Positions 9,034 through 17,782 of a stretch of 64,000 nt of DNA are shown here, in pieces. The DNA lies in the NCBI GenBank assembly GCA_016712525.1, contig JADJQX010000001.1, positions 1,674,001 to 1,738,000 on the forward strand, read 5' to 3'. The stretch comes from Myxococcales bacterium. Its GTDB lineage: Bacteria > Myxococcota_A > Polyangia > Polyangiales > Polyangiaceae. The stretch's first letter is position 1, and the number at the start of each line of letters is the position of its first letter. The notes under the pieces were generated by a model, which did no database searches, was not told the origin of the DNA, and saw only the letters and a list, made by a program, of their open reading frames with translations. Position numbers and translations under genes: made by a program.

Positions 9034-10256
9034 GCCCGTTCGTCACCCTCCGCATCGCCGTGCGGGCCATCGTGCGCAACAAAATGCGCTCGTTCCTCAC
9101 CATCTTGGGCATCGTCATCGGCGTGGCGGCGGTCATCGCCATGATGGCCATCGGCGCCGGCGCCAAGGCGCGCATCGAGGCCGCGTTCGCGTCGATGGGC
9201 ACGAACCTGCTCGTGATCCTCCCGGGCTCCACCACGGCCGGCGGCGCGCAGGGTGGCTTCGGGTCGCAGCCCACGCTCACCTGGGAAGACCTCGCGGCTA
9301 TTCGCAAACAAGTGCCCACCGTGAAGGCCGCGGCCCCGCAGCTCCGCACCACGTCCTCCGTGATCGCCGAGAGCGCGAACTGGAGCACGTCGATCGTGGG
9401 CACCTCGGCCGAGTATTTCGAGGTGCGAACGTGGGCCATGTCCCTCGGGGAGGCCTTCACCACGGGCGACGTCGACGCGGGCAACAAGGTCATCGTCCTC
9501 GGTCAGACGGTGGTCGAGAAGCTCTTCGGCGCGAGCGCGAACCCCATCGGGCAGACGGTGCGCATCCGCAACGTGCCCTTCGTGGTGGTGGGCGTGGCCG
9601 AGAAGAAGGGCCAATCGGCCACGGGGCAAGATCTCGACGACACCGTGTTCCTCCCGTACACGGTCTACGCGCGCACCATCCAAGGCGGGCTCGGCAAGTA
9701 CATGTCGGGCGTCATCTTCGTGAGCGCCACGAGCGCCGAAGACACGCCGCGCGCCCAAGCCGGGGTGGCCGAGCTCCTCCGCGAGCGCCACAGGCTCGTC
9801 GGCGCCGAGGACGACTTCTCCATCCGCAACCTGAGCGAAGTGGCCGGCGCCCAGGCCGCGGGCACCGAGACCATGACGAGCCTGCTCGCGAGCGTGGCGG
9901 CCGTGTCGCTCTTGGTCGGCGGCATCGGCATCATGAACATCATGCTCGTGAGCGTCACCGAGCGCACCCGCGAGATCGGCATTCGTATGGCCATCGGGGC
10001 CAAGCCCCGCCAAATTTTGCTCCAGTTCCTCATCGAGGCCATCACGCTCAGCCTGCTCGGTGGCTTCCTCGGCGTGGCCCTCGGCGTCGGCGTGTCCAAG
10101 TGGATCGCGGTCAAGTTCGGCTGGGCCACCCAGGTCGACCCGCAGGTCGTGCTCATGTCGGTCGCGTTCAGCGCGTTCGTCGGCGTCGCGTTCGGCCTCT
10201 TCCCCGCCCGCAAGGCCTCGCGCCTCGACCCGATCGACGCCCTCCGCTACGAGTGA
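9030..10256 (+). CDS. MacB-type ABC transporter permease
   Basis: 408 residues with the MacB_PCD-FtsX layout: one TM near the N-terminus (about 18-42, SFLTILGIVIGVAAVIAMMA), a large periplasmic domain (about 45-280), and three C-terminal TM segments (from about 285). The conserved cytoplasmic stretch RTREIGIRMAIGAKPRQIL and the closing FPARKASRLDPIDALRYE are diagnostic of the family. It works with the adaptor and ATPase encoded just upstream, exporting a peptide, lipid or small molecule from the periplasm; the substrate cannot be told from sequence. It starts with GTG that overlaps the ATPase stop by 4 bp. Confidence 0.9.
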   Translation: MSPFVTLRIAVRAIVRNKMRSFLTILGIVIGVAAVIAMMAIGAGAKARIEAAFASMGTNLLVILPGSTTAGGAQGGFGSQPTLTWEDLAAIRKQVPTVKAAAPQLRTTSSVIAESANWSTSIVGTSAEYFEVRTWAMSLGEAFTTGDVDAGNKVIVLGQTVVEKLFGASANPIGQTVRIRNVPFVVVGVAEKKGQSATGQDLDDTVFLPYTVYARTIQGGLGKYMSGVIFVSATSAEDTPRAQAGVAELLRERHRLVGAEDDFSIRNLSEVAGAQAAGTETMTSLLASVAAVSLLVGGIGIMNIMLVSVTERTREIGIRMAIGAKPRQILLQFLIEAITLSLLGGFLGVALGVGVSKWIAVKFGWATQVDPQVVLMSVAFSAFVGVAFGLFPARKASRLDPIDALRYE

Positions 10257-10393
10257 CGTGAAGGGCGGATGCCCCACGACAGCGGCGTCGGGAGGCCTCT
10301 CGGGGGGCGTGCCAAGCCGTGCCAGTCCCTCCCTGATTGGCCCCGAAACCCTGGATTTTCCAGCGTGGTCTGCCGGTTGCACTAGGCCCTGGC

Positions 10394-11788
10394 ATGCGCT
10401 CTTCCTTCCTCCGCAAGGCGTTCTTCTCCGTCTCCCTCCTCGGCCTCGTCGCCGCGTCTCCGGTGTTCGAGCGTGATGCGCTCGCGTGCGGTGGCGGGTT
10501 CTTCGAGAACCACGTCCCGGGCGAGGTGATCCCGGGCGCGAGCGAGGCCGTCGAGGTCACCGATCACCGCATGGTGGTGGTCATGGAGCGCACGAAGACG
10601 GTCCTCTACGACCAGATCCTCTTCCACGGAAACCCGAAGGGCATGGCGTGGGTGCTCCCCGTGAAGGGCGAGGCGAAGCTCGGGCTCTCGACCGACAAGC
10701 TCTTCGAGGCCCTCGATCGCGAGCTCGGGCTCAAGGTCGTCGGGCCTACGGTGCGGTGCCCGTCGTGCACCTCCATCAGCGGGGGCGGTGGAGGCGGCGG
10801 TGGGGGCGTGGGCTGTGGGAGCGCGACCGCCTCCGACTCGTTCTCCGGTGCCAGCTCGAAGAGCGCAGGCCCCAACGACGGCGCGGGCGAGCCCGAGCGC
10901 CCCGAGCCCGAGCTGCCCGTCACGGTGAAGTCGCACGAGGCGGTCGGCCCGTACGAGGTCGTGCGCGTCGCCGGCGAGGATCCGAAGGCCATGGCCGAGT
11001 GGCTCTCGAAGAACGGCTACAAGGTGCCTGCGTCGTTCGAGCCGGTGCTCGCCGCCTACGTGCGCGAGAAGTTCGACTTCTTGGCCTTGCGTCTCCGGCC
11101 TGGGCAGAGCGCGTCGGCCATTCGCCCCGTGCGCGTCGAGCTCCAAGGGGGCTCGAACGTGGTGCCGATGCGCGCGAGCGCCGCGGGCCCCACCGACAAG
11201 CTCGGCATCACGATGTACGTCGTCTCGGAGAGCCAAGCCTTCGTGCCCTCGAGCTACCCGGTGTTCACCGTGCCGTCGGCGTCGATCACCTGGGATTTCG
11301 CCAAGAAGAAGAGCGACTACGCCGAGGTCCGCGAGGCTCGTGCGGCGGAGAGCGGCTACCGCGCGTGGGAGCTCGTGGGCGCCGAGACCAAGAGCGGCAT
11401 CGGCATGAGGATCACCGTCGACGGGAAGTACGAGGGCGAGACCGCCGAGGCCGATCGCCAGGCCGACGTCGAGGCGTTCGGCGTCGCACCGCGCATGATC
11501 ACCCACCTCCGCGCGAACGTGCGCACCTCCGAGCTCACGAGCGACGTCGTGCTCGAGCCTGTGGGCTCGGCGCCCACGTTGACGCGCACGCCGTCGAAGG
11601 TCTCGGGCGCGCCCCTCTGCAAGACGTTCGACTCCGACTGCAACGTCACGGGAGAAGCGCCCGCGTCCGGCGCGCAGATCGAGCCCGGGGTGGCGAGCGG
11701 GGCCTCGCGCGCGCCGAGCGCCGTCGCCGTGGGAGGCCTCGTGACCGCCCTCGTCGCACTCTTTCGGCCACGGAAGCGGCGCCCGTGA
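10394..11788 (+). CDS. DUF2330 domain protein, secreted and membrane-anchored
   Basis: 464 residues. A signal peptide (about 1-31) ends near ALA-CGGGFF, the characteristic N-terminal motif of DUF2330 proteins, which are common in Myxococcota but of unknown function. The body has two beta-rich halves separated by a Cys-rich Gly insertion (CPSC then a run of nine Gly, then GCGS, about residues 126-146). The C-terminus has a hydrophobic segment (about 440-458) followed by RPRKRR, like a surface-sorting tail. No Cys-Gly-Cys MYXO-CTERM signature is visible. ATG 10394 is used because the signal peptide begins there; the in-frame upstream extension from 10337 has no signal character. It stands alone, 137 bp after the macB permease. 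Confidence 0.75.
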   Translation: MRSSFLRKAFFSVSLLGLVAASPVFERDALACGGGFFENHVPGEVIPGASEAVEVTDHRMVVVMERTKTVLYDQILFHGNPKGMAWVLPVKGEAKLGLSTDKLFEALDRELGLKVVGPTVRCPSCTSISGGGGGGGGGVGCGSATASDSFSGASSKSAGPNDGAGEPERPEPELPVTVKSHEAVGPYEVVRVAGEDPKAMAEWLSKNGYKVPASFEPVLAAYVREKFDFLALRLRPGQSASAIRPVRVELQGGSNVVPMRASAAGPTDKLGITMYVVSESQAFVPSSYPVFTVPSASITWDFAKKKSDYAEVREARAAESGYRAWELVGAETKSGIGMRITVDGKYEGETAEADRQADVEAFGVAPRMITHLRANVRTSELTSDVVLEPVGSAPTLTRTPSKVSGAPLCKTFDSDCNVTGEAPASGAQIEPGVASGASRAPSAVAVGGLVTALVALFRPRKRRP

Positions 11789-11871
11789 TTTTCGGCGTGG
11801 CGTCGGCCAAAAGCCCTCTACGCTGAAGAATCGTGCTCTCTCGGGCTCGAGGTCGCCGTTCGGAGGTCGTC

Positions 11872-12753
11872 ATGTCGGTCTTTCGGAGTCACGTCGTCGT
11901 GGGGGCTGCTTCGGTCGCGCTCGCGCTCGCGAGCCTGCGGTGCAGCGCGAGCTTCAGCCCCGACTTCGACGCCGGGCCCCTCCCGCCTCCAGCCGACGCG
12001 ACCTCGCTCGACGCCCCGAGCGACGCCCCGCCCGGCGAGGTGCCTCCCGACGCCTCGACCGACGGGGGCGGAGATCCGCGCCTCGATCGCGCGCCCGCGG
12101 CGACCTGTTACACGGCGCTCGATCCCTCTGCCATACCCAGGGTCTTCCCCGGGTACACGGCGGATCTCTTCATGGGCACGCGCCTCGACGGCGGCGTCAT
12201 CACGAGCACCGTGGGCCAAGCCTTCTATTGCCCGAGCTCGGGGCTCCTCCGCGCGCTGCTCTCGTACGGGCCGCCCGCGGCGTCGCATCGGCCCTCGTTC
12301 GGCGTGATCCGAGAGGGCGTGCCCACCGCCATGGTGGTCGAGTACGTGCTCGAGGGAACGTCGATCCCCGAAGAGACGACCGAGGACGTGCTCGTCGGGC
12401 CCTTCGTCCGCTCGGTCACGGCCGACGGCTTGCTCGTGCTCGCCGTGGCGCGTCGCTCGCCGTCCGAGGAGCTCGCCCTCGTGCGCATCAACAACAGCGC
12501 CGATGCGGGTGAAAACTCCGGCGCGGTGCCCCTCGGCACGTTCACGTACCCCGTGCGCGTGCGGCTCGCGACCACTCCCGCCGCGGGTGGCAAGGTGAAG
12601 TGGGACATCGTGCTCCAAGACCGCAAAAAGAGGGTCGCGCGCTCCGGCGAAGAGATCATGCCCGCGGCCCCCTTCGGCGTCCTCTTCGGAACGACGCGCA
12701 CCGCGCCAGGCGGCCCGACCACGGCCATCTTCTCCGAGGTGAAGCTCCCGTGA
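11872..12753 (+). CDS. Hypothetical lipoprotein-like secreted protein
   Basis: 293 residues. A signal peptide (about 1-23) ends in ALASLRC, a lipobox-like Cys although Arg at -1 is atypical. A 50-residue Asp/Ala/Pro linker follows, then a compact beta-rich domain with CYTALDPS and FYCPSSG. No known family recognised. GGAGG lies 6 bases before ATG 11872, which therefore is preferred to GTG 11833. The linker composition matches the other lipoproteins of this window and is typical of myxobacterial surface lipoproteins. Converges on the nitroreductase-like gene at 12789. Confidence 0.6.
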   Translation: MSVFRSHVVVGAASVALALASLRCSASFSPDFDAGPLPPPADATSLDAPSDAPPGEVPPDASTDGGGDPRLDRAPAATCYTALDPSAIPRVFPGYTADLFMGTRLDGGVITSTVGQAFYCPSSGLLRALLSYGPPAASHRPSFGVIREGVPTAMVVEYVLEGTSIPEETTEDVLVGPFVRSVTADGLLVLAVARRSPSEELALVRINNSADAGENSGAVPLGTFTYPVRVRLATTPAAGGKVKWDIVLQDRKKRVARSGEEIMPAAPFGVLFGTTRTAPGGPTTAIFSEVKLP

Positions 12754-12788
12754 GCGCGCGGCTCGGCTGACCCGCGCACGCCCTCGCC

Positions 12789-13982
12789 TCACCCGCGCAC
12801 GAAGAGATCGCCCGCGTGGCGGCGGTACGAGACGAACGGCGGCGGCGTGCGGCCGACCCTCAAGATCATCTGAATTTTTCGGGGTGCCGTCACCCCCGAG
12901 CGGGCCTCGAAGGCTTCGCGCAGGGGCCGCATGGCCTCGTACTCTTGAAGGACCTGGTTCACCGGGTGGGTGAAGAGCCCGTGTCTCGTGGCCGCGAGCA
13001 TGAGGCGCATCGTGGCCCTGCCTGCGGCGAGGTGCGCGTCGTGGCCGTTCTCGCCCGTCGTGACGAACGCGACGGCGCTGGTCGCGCGCACGGCCTCTCG
13101 GAACGACGCGAGCCCCTTGTCGATCGTGCCCTTCGCGTTCCACGACTCTTCGGTGTCGCTCGTGAAGAGCCGCGCGAAGAAGGCGCTCGTGCCCGTGATG
13201 CCGTTGGCCTCGAAGGTGAGCCCGTCGCGCCGCTCCTTCGCCGCGGACCCATCGAAGCGAAACCATCGGCGTGTCTCTTCGTTCGTCGCGCGCGTCGTCG
13301 ACTCGACCTCCATCGCGCGCTCGAAGAGCTCGAGGTACGGGTCGAGGCCCGCGCTCGGCACGAACGTCACCTCGGCGTCGCCCGCGCCCATGTCGGCGAG
13401 CACGCGGGCCGTCATCTCCGGCGCGAGGCGTGGCTCCAAGTGGGGCAGGCGGCTCGTCTGGCGCGCCTCGAGGAAGGCTGCGAGCGGATCGGGGGCGGCG
13501 CGCTCACCCGTGAGCACGAGCCTCGCGACGGGTAGCGTGCCCACCGCGGACGGGCTCGGGTACGGCCCCATGGGGAACGGGTCCACCCGCGCGGCGTGCC
13601 CGAGCCGGCTCGCGCCGAGCACGAACGCCTCGGCGAACGTCCCGCACCCGATGTGGATCTGCCGCGCGGGCGGATCGGTCTCGGGCAAGAGCCGCCTCGG
13701 ATCGACGAAGAGCAGGCACTCCCGGTCGGACACGAGCCGAAAGCGCCACGACTGTGTGTTGTGAGGGCTCGGCGCGTGCAGGCCCAGCACGAGCGCCGCG
13801 ACGATGGGGGAGAGCCCGGGGGTCGGAGAGTCGCGTTTGTCTTCGTCGTACGCGCGGGAGCGTGCGCCCGCGGCGTCGCTCGGACCTTCGGGAGAGGCGC
13901 AGGCGGCGAGGCTCGACGCGCCGAAGAAGGCGCCGACGGAGAGCACCTCGCGGCGAGAGGGGAGGGGGCGGGGCGTCGTCAT
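12789..13982 (-). CDS. Acg/nitroreductase-like FMN protein with Tat lipoprotein signal
   Basis: 397 residues. The N-terminus has SRREVLSVG followed by a hydrophobic stretch ending SLAAC, fitting a twin-arginine signal with a lipobox. APSPHNTQSWRF (about residue 80) is the FMN-contacting motif of nitroreductases, in the two-half-domain Acg family. Such proteins bind FMN and either reduce nitro or quinone substrates or sequester flavin. Export by Tat would fit a cofactor loaded in the cytoplasm. It is divergent from a LysR regulator with only 56 bp between start codons and a LysR-type box in that gap, so that regulator very likely controls it. ATG 13982 is chosen because the RR motif follows directly. 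Confidence 0.72.
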   Translation of the reverse strand: MTTPRPLPSRREVLSVGAFFGASSLAACASPEGPSDAAGARSRAYDEDKRDSPTPGLSPIVAALVLGLHAPSPHNTQSWRFRLVSDRECLLFVDPRRLLPETDPPARQIHIGCGTFAEAFVLGASRLGHAARVDPFPMGPYPSPSAVGTLPVARLVLTGERAAPDPLAAFLEARQTSRLPHLEPRLAPEMTARVLADMGAGDAEVTFVPSAGLDPYLELFERAMEVESTTRATNEETRRWFRFDGSAAKERRDGLTFEANGITGTSAFFARLFTSDTEESWNAKGTIDKGLASFREAVRATSAVAFVTTGENGHDAHLAAGRATMRLMLAATRHGLFTHPVNQVLQEYEAMRPLREAFEARSGVTAPRKIQMILRVGRTPPPFVSYRRHAGDLFVRG

Positions 13983-14008
13983 GCGCCTACGGTGCGCGAG
14001 GCCACCGC

Positions 14009-14023
14009 ATGCGTCCAATGCAT
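14009..14023. promoter_or_regulatory. Candidate LysR box (ATGC-N7-GCAT)
   Basis: A perfect dyad ATGC-N7-GCAT contains the T-N11-A core expected for LysR-type regulators. It sits in the 56-bp gap between the divergent nitroreductase-like gene and the LysR gene, 16 bp before the LysR start. A TAGAAT hexamer at 14027-14032 is 6 bp from that ATG, so a near-leaderless transcript repressed by its own product is possible. Confidence 0.5.
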
Positions 14024-14038
14024 AGGTAGAATCTGCCC

Positions 14039-14992
14039 ATGCGCCCCACGCAACTCCGTCGCCTCGACATGAACTTGCTCGTCGTGGCCGACGCCCTACT
14101 CGAGACGGGCAGCGTCACCGAGACCGCCGAGCTCGTGGGGCTCTCGCAGCCCGCCGTGAGCCGCGCGCTCGGCCGCCTGCGTGACGAGCTCGGCGATCCG
14201 CTCCTCGTGCGCGACGGCCGCGGCCTCGTGCCCACCCCGTTCGCGTCGTCCCTTCGCCCGCGCCTGCGCGCGTCGTTGCTCGAGCTCGAACGCACGCTCG
14301 CCCACGACGGGGCCTTCGAGCCCGCGGCGGAGCGGGGCACGTTTTCGCTCGCCTCGGCCGACTTCGCGGCGTTCTCGTTCTTGCCCGTGGCCCTCTCGAG
14401 GCTCGCCGAGAAGGCCCCCGGGGCGCGGCTCGTGATGTCTCCCTACCGTGAGCCGTTCGAGGCGCTGCTCGAGGCCGGCGAGGTCGACGTGGTCGTCGGG
14501 CATCGGCCGTCGCAGAAGGCCTGGGTGCGCTCCGTCGAGCTCTTCGCGAGCCCGTGGGTGCTCGTCGCGCGGCGAGGGCATGCTCTGCTCCGCGCGCCCA
14601 CGCTCGAGCGCGTGTGCCGGGCCGCCCACGTGCTCGTGAGCCCCGAGGGGCAGGGGCAGGGGCCCGTCGATGTGGCGCTCGAGGCCCTCGGGCACACACG
14701 CCACGTGGCCCTGCGTGTGCCCGATTTCGCCGGGGCGCTCGCGGTGGTCGCGCAGTCGCGCACGGTGACCGTGGTGCCGAAGGTGCTCGCCGAGGGGGCG
14801 CGTCGCGTGCTCCCGCTCGCGGCCGCGAAGCTCCCCTTCGAGGTCCCGGCCGCGCGTGTCTTCGTGAGCTACCACACCGCGCGCGACGCCGATCCGCGGC
14901 ACCGGTTCTTCCGCGACGAGCTGCGAGGGGTAGAGCGCGAGGTCGCGAGGGTGGCCTCGAACGACGCGCCCCGCCGACGCCCACCCCGGTGA
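14039..14992 (+). CDS. LysR-family transcriptional regulator
   Basis: 317 residues. The N-terminal winged helix (about 1-65) has DMNLLVVADALLETGSVTE and GLSQPAVSRALGRLRDELGD, the classic LysR HTH. The rest is the two-lobed periplasmic-binding-protein-like effector domain (about 95-300) with DVVVGHRPS. The regulator is divergent from the nitroreductase-like gene, so by usual LysR logic it controls that gene and itself; a flavin-linked or aromatic effector is only a guess. The C-terminal tail is Arg/Pro-rich and probably disordered. No Shine-Dalgarno sequence precedes the ATG, consistent with a leaderless message. Confidence 0.88.
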   Translation: MRPTQLRRLDMNLLVVADALLETGSVTETAELVGLSQPAVSRALGRLRDELGDPLLVRDGRGLVPTPFASSLRPRLRASLLELERTLAHDGAFEPAAERGTFSLASADFAAFSFLPVALSRLAEKAPGARLVMSPYREPFEALLEAGEVDVVVGHRPSQKAWVRSVELFASPWVLVARRGHALLRAPTLERVCRAAHVLVSPEGQGQGPVDVALEALGHTRHVALRVPDFAGALAVVAQSRTVTVVPKVLAEGARRVLPLAAAKLPFEVPAARVFVSYHTARDADPRHRFFRDELRGVEREVARVASNDAPRRRPPR

Positions 14993-15052
14993 CCTTCGCC
15001 GTCCGCGCGCTTCGCGGCTTGCATCGCGAAGGCTCCGTGGTATCCCGCCGGT

Positions 15053-15454
15053 ATGCGGTTCTTGGGGGCAGTCGTGGCGCTCGGTCTCTCGGCCTTTTCG
15101 CTGGTTTCGCTCGTCGCGCCTGCGCGCGCCGAAGAGAAGGCGAGCCCCGGCAAGGTGCTCTGCGTCGTCCACGAAGGCGAGAGCCCGTTCCGAGCGTTCG
15201 TGCTCGGCGAGGATCCGAACGGGCTCGTCATGAGGTTCGACGTCGGGGCCCTCGACACGTCCTCGCGCTGGAAGGGGCTCGGCCTCGAGTCGGGTGAGAT
15301 GGCGTTCACGGCGTCGTCGAGCGGCGGCCAATCGAGCGGCGGCGGGCTCTACACGGCGAAGTCCGGCACCACGCTCGAGCGCGACGGCATGAAGGGCGTC
15401 ATGGTCTTCCCGGGCAAGGTGCCCGCGGTCGCGTCGTTCGCCTGCGCGGAGTAG
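15053..15454 (+). CDS. Small secreted protein of unknown function
   Basis: 133 residues. A clear signal peptide (about 1-26, FLGAVVALGLSAFSLVSLVA, cleavage after ARA) is followed by a small domain with two Cys (LCVV and FACAE), which could form one disulphide. A Ser/Gly-rich stretch lies in the middle. No family recognised. It lies 60 bp after the LysR gene on the same strand and ends 7 bp from the convergent lipoprotein gene. Confidence 0.55.
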   Translation: MRFLGAVVALGLSAFSLVSLVAPARAEEKASPGKVLCVVHEGESPFRAFVLGEDPNGLVMRFDVGALDTSSRWKGLGLESGEMAFTASSSGGQSSGGGLYTAKSGTTLERDGMKGVMVFPGKVPAVASFACAE

Positions 15455-15461
15455 TCCCGGC

Positions 15462-16295
15462 TCACAGCGCCTTCAAACACACCTCGACCCAAACCTGCGT
15501 GACCCGCACCGTCGCGTTGTCCGGGTTGGTGGGAGCTCCGATCATCTCGACGCCGACCTGCACGTCGTTCACGAGCGTCTCGGACCACTTGGTCCCGGGC
15601 GAGACGATGTAGGGCTCCTGGAGGTAGAAGCTCGCGATGTCGTAGGACGAGCCGACCCGCGGCTTCGGGACTTGGTAGAGGGTGCTCACGGACGTCGTGA
15701 AATAGTAGATGAACCCGATCTCGGAGCTCGCGTCCGAATCGACGTGGCGAACGCGGCCGCGGAGGTAGACCGACTCGATCGCACGATTCGGGGGTAGCCG
15801 GAAGAGCTCCGACCTGAGCCTGAAGAACGCGCTCCCTTTGCCGATCACCGCGTCGACGTACGTGCCGTCGCCATCGCCTTCCCCACGCTCGCGGACCGCG
15901 TCGACGATGGCCGTGCCCGCCGGAAACGTCGACAGCGTCCCGCTCTGGTTCACCAACGATTTCGGCCGCACGGCTACGACGCCGCCATCCCCCGTGCACG
16001 ACGTAGGGAGGCATACGCCGTCCTCGCAGAACGACCCCCCCGGGCAACCGCCCGTGCACTCTCCGGATGCGGCGTCCGGCGCCGAGGCGTCGACCTCGGG
16101 GCTCGGACCCGCGTCGGGCGTGCTCGTGTCCGGGGCGCTCGAGCTCACGGGCGGGATCGTGCTGCGCGCGTCCTCGACCGCACCCGCGTCCGGCGTGTCG
16201 CTGCTCTCGCTCGAGAACGCGGTGCACGCACCCACGATGGCGGCGAGGCTCGACACGACGCCGAGGGTGATCGTGGTCGAGGCGCGCAGTTTCAT
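15462..16295 (-). CDS. Hypothetical lipoprotein with EGF-like Cys motif
   Basis: 277 residues. A signal peptide ends in AAIVGAC (lipobox), followed by an Asp/Ser/Pro/Ala linker. Residues about 78-100 hold GECTGGCPGGSFCEDGVC, a Cys pattern common after the linker of myxobacterial lipoproteins. The remaining domain (about 105-277) is beta-rich, with strands suggestive of a DNRLRE- or jelly-roll-like fold (VYLRGRVRHVDSD, VRVTQVWVEVC); this fold guess is weak. Divergent from the beta-lactamase-fold lipoprotein across 183 bp that contains a good dyad. Confidence 0.6.
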   Translation of the reverse strand: MKLRASTTITLGVVSSLAAIVGACTAFSSESSDTPDAGAVEDARSTIPPVSSSAPDTSTPDAGPSPEVDASAPDAASGECTGGCPGGSFCEDGVCLPTSCTGDGGVVAVRPKSLVNQSGTLSTFPAGTAIVDAVRERGEGDGDGTYVDAVIGKGSAFFRLRSELFRLPPNRAIESVYLRGRVRHVDSDASSEIGFIYYFTTSVSTLYQVPKPRVGSSYDIASFYLQEPYIVSPGTKWSETLVNDVQVGVEMIGAPTNPDNATVRVTQVWVEVCLKAL

Positions 16296-16380
16296 GATCC
16301 TCCAACGATATGGGAAGGCCTATCCGTCGCCAAGACCGATACGGACGGAGCGCGCTCGGCCTGGACGACGGCCTTTCCAT

Positions 16381-16396
16381 GAACCTGCCCAGGTTC
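16381..16396. promoter_or_regulatory. Palindrome GAACCT-N4-AGGTTC in a divergent promoter region
   Basis: A perfect 6+4+6 dyad lies between two divergent lipoprotein genes. The right side is embedded in a second dyad, CCTGCCC (16384-16390) with GGGCAGG (16405-16411). The size fits an operator for a dimeric regulator; no cognate regulator is obvious nearby. Confidence 0.4.
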
Positions 16397-16478
16397 ACCC
16401 CCGAGGGCAGGCGCGCTCGAGAAATGCAGGGAATCTCGCGGAGATCCGAGGTGGCCTCGTGTTTGCTCTCCGCCTCGC

Positions 16479-17663
16479 ATGCACCTCCGTTCGCTCTCGC
16501 TCGTCGTGGCGTTCACCTCGGCCGTCGCGGCCATCGCCGCGTGTGGCGACGACCCTGTCTCCGTGCCTCCTCCCTCGAACGACGCAGGCACCTCGAGCCC
16601 CGAGGCCTCCGCACCCGACACGTCGACGCCTCCTCCCGAGGACGCGACCACCGACGCGAAGAACCCCGCCTTCGAGGCCATCGACGCGGCCATCGAAGAC
16701 TCCCGCAAGAAGGCCGCGGTCGACGGAGGCCCGCCGCCTGCGCTCGCGTTCGCCCTCTACGACAAGGGCGAGCGGCTCGTCTTCTCGAAGGAGTACGGGG
16801 GCTTCAAGACGAGCGATCGCGTGGCGGTCGCGTCGGCCTCCAAGATCGTCTCGGGCCTCGTGCTCTTCTCGCTCGTCGGCAAGGGCCTCCTCACGCTCGA
16901 CTCGACCACCGGCGCGGTGCTCGGCTGGCCCGCGCCCAAAGACCAGATCACGCTGCGCCACCTGCTCTCGTTCACGTCGGGCCTCCCGCCCGAGGCCCCG
17001 TGCACCGCGAACCCCGCGACGACGCTCGAGGCCTGCGTCGGCACGATCGCCGCGCTCGATCCGGACGCCGCGCCCGGCACCCGCTACGACTACGGCTCGA
17101 CGCATCTGCACGTCGCCGCGCGCATGGCCGAGGTCGTCACGGGCAAGACGTGGAACACCCTCTTCGACGAGCTCGTGCGCGTCCCCCTCGGCCTCCCCGC
17201 GGAGGTCGCGTACTTCACGGCGCCGCGCCAGTCGCTCGGCAAACAGAACCCGCTCGTCGCCGGCGGCCTGCGCGCCTCGATGGACGAGTACACGAAGATC
17301 CTCACGGCGATCTACGCGCGTGGCGAAGGCGCCGTGAAGGCCCCCACCACGCTCTTCGATCTGCAGATGGTCGAGCCGTACCCTGGCGTGGTCGTCGGCA
17401 ATTCGCCCGTGAAGAGCCTCGGGTACGACTTTCGTTATGGGCTCACCGCGTGGCTCGAGTGCAAGACTCCCGCGACGGGCTGCGCGACCATCTCGTCGCC
17501 CGGCGCGTTCGGCTTCACCCCGTGGCTCGATCGCAAGGTGGGCTACACCGCGATCCTCGGCATGCAGCTCGAGCGCGAAGGCGCCGCGTCGGGCGTGGTC
17601 GGCTTCGCGGTCGACCTCGAGCAACGCCTCGAGCCCCTCCTCCCCGCGGCCCTCGGCAGGTGA
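16479..17663 (+). CDS. Serine beta-lactamase-fold (class C-like) lipoprotein
   Basis: 394 residues. A signal peptide ends AAIAAC and is followed by a Pro/Ser/Asp linker. The catalytic SxxK is SASK (about residue 119) preceded by RVAVA, and the second element is YDYGS (about 203-207), the Tyr-x-Ser/Asn of this fold. These proteins include class C beta-lactamases, D-Ala-D-Ala peptidases and esterases; lipid anchoring suggests an envelope esterase or peptidase rather than antibiotic resistance. A clear third KTG-like element was not found; SPGAFGF is the likely equivalent. Its stop codon directly abuts the first copy of the 119-bp repeat. Confidence 0.75.
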   Translation: MHLRSLSLVVAFTSAVAAIAACGDDPVSVPPPSNDAGTSSPEASAPDTSTPPPEDATTDAKNPAFEAIDAAIEDSRKKAAVDGGPPPALAFALYDKGERLVFSKEYGGFKTSDRVAVASASKIVSGLVLFSLVGKGLLTLDSTTGAVLGWPAPKDQITLRHLLSFTSGLPPEAPCTANPATTLEACVGTIAALDPDAAPGTRYDYGSTHLHVAARMAEVVTGKTWNTLFDELVRVPLGLPAEVAYFTAPRQSLGKQNPLVAGGLRASMDEYTKILTAIYARGEGAVKAPTTLFDLQMVEPYPGVVVGNSPVKSLGYDFRYGLTAWLECKTPATGCATISSPGAFGFTPWLDRKVGYTAILGMQLEREGAASGVVGFAVDLEQRLEPLLPAALGR

Positions 17664-17782
17664 TCCCGAGCCCCCGAAATTGACGCAAATGACGCGCAAA
17701 ATGGGGCGCCCAATTTTGCGCGTCAATCGAACGATCTCCTGAGGTTACATGGGGGTCGGCGAGAGAAAGTCGTCACGGCCCG
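17664..17782. repeat. 119-bp direct repeat, left copy
   Basis: Same length and nearly identical to 19702-19820. Both begin TCCCGAGCCCCCGAAATTG and end AAAGTCGTCACGGCCCG. Differences are confined almost entirely to the central 24 bases (the stem and loop of a hairpin) and three or four positions after it. The pair encloses the Septu-like ATPase/nuclease genes. The last bases also encode the C-terminal residues of the frameshifted ptuB reading frame. Confidence 0.9.
17690..17725. other. Hairpin in left 119-bp repeat (13-bp perfect arms)
   Basis: Arms TGACGCGCAAAAT (17690-17702) and ATTTTGCGCGTCA (17713-17725) pair perfectly around a 10-base loop. The corresponding arms in the right copy differ in sequence but also pair perfectly, so the structure appears to be kept. 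Position between the convergent lipoprotein and ptuB genes also allows a bidirectional terminator role; there is no T-run. Confidence 0.85.

Noticed and set aside
10394..11788. MYXO-CTERM sorting signal in the DUF2330 protein
   Set aside because: There is a TM plus basic tail, but no Cys-Gly-Cys motif in front of it.
16310..16380. 11-bp imperfect inverted repeat with a 49-base loop
   Set aside because: One mismatch and a large loop; the inner GAACCT dyad nearby is a better operator candidate.
17437..17742. Open frame running into the left 119-bp repeat
   Set aside because: Out-of-frame overlap of the beta-lactamase-fold gene; the shared peptide in both repeats just reflects the DNA repeat.
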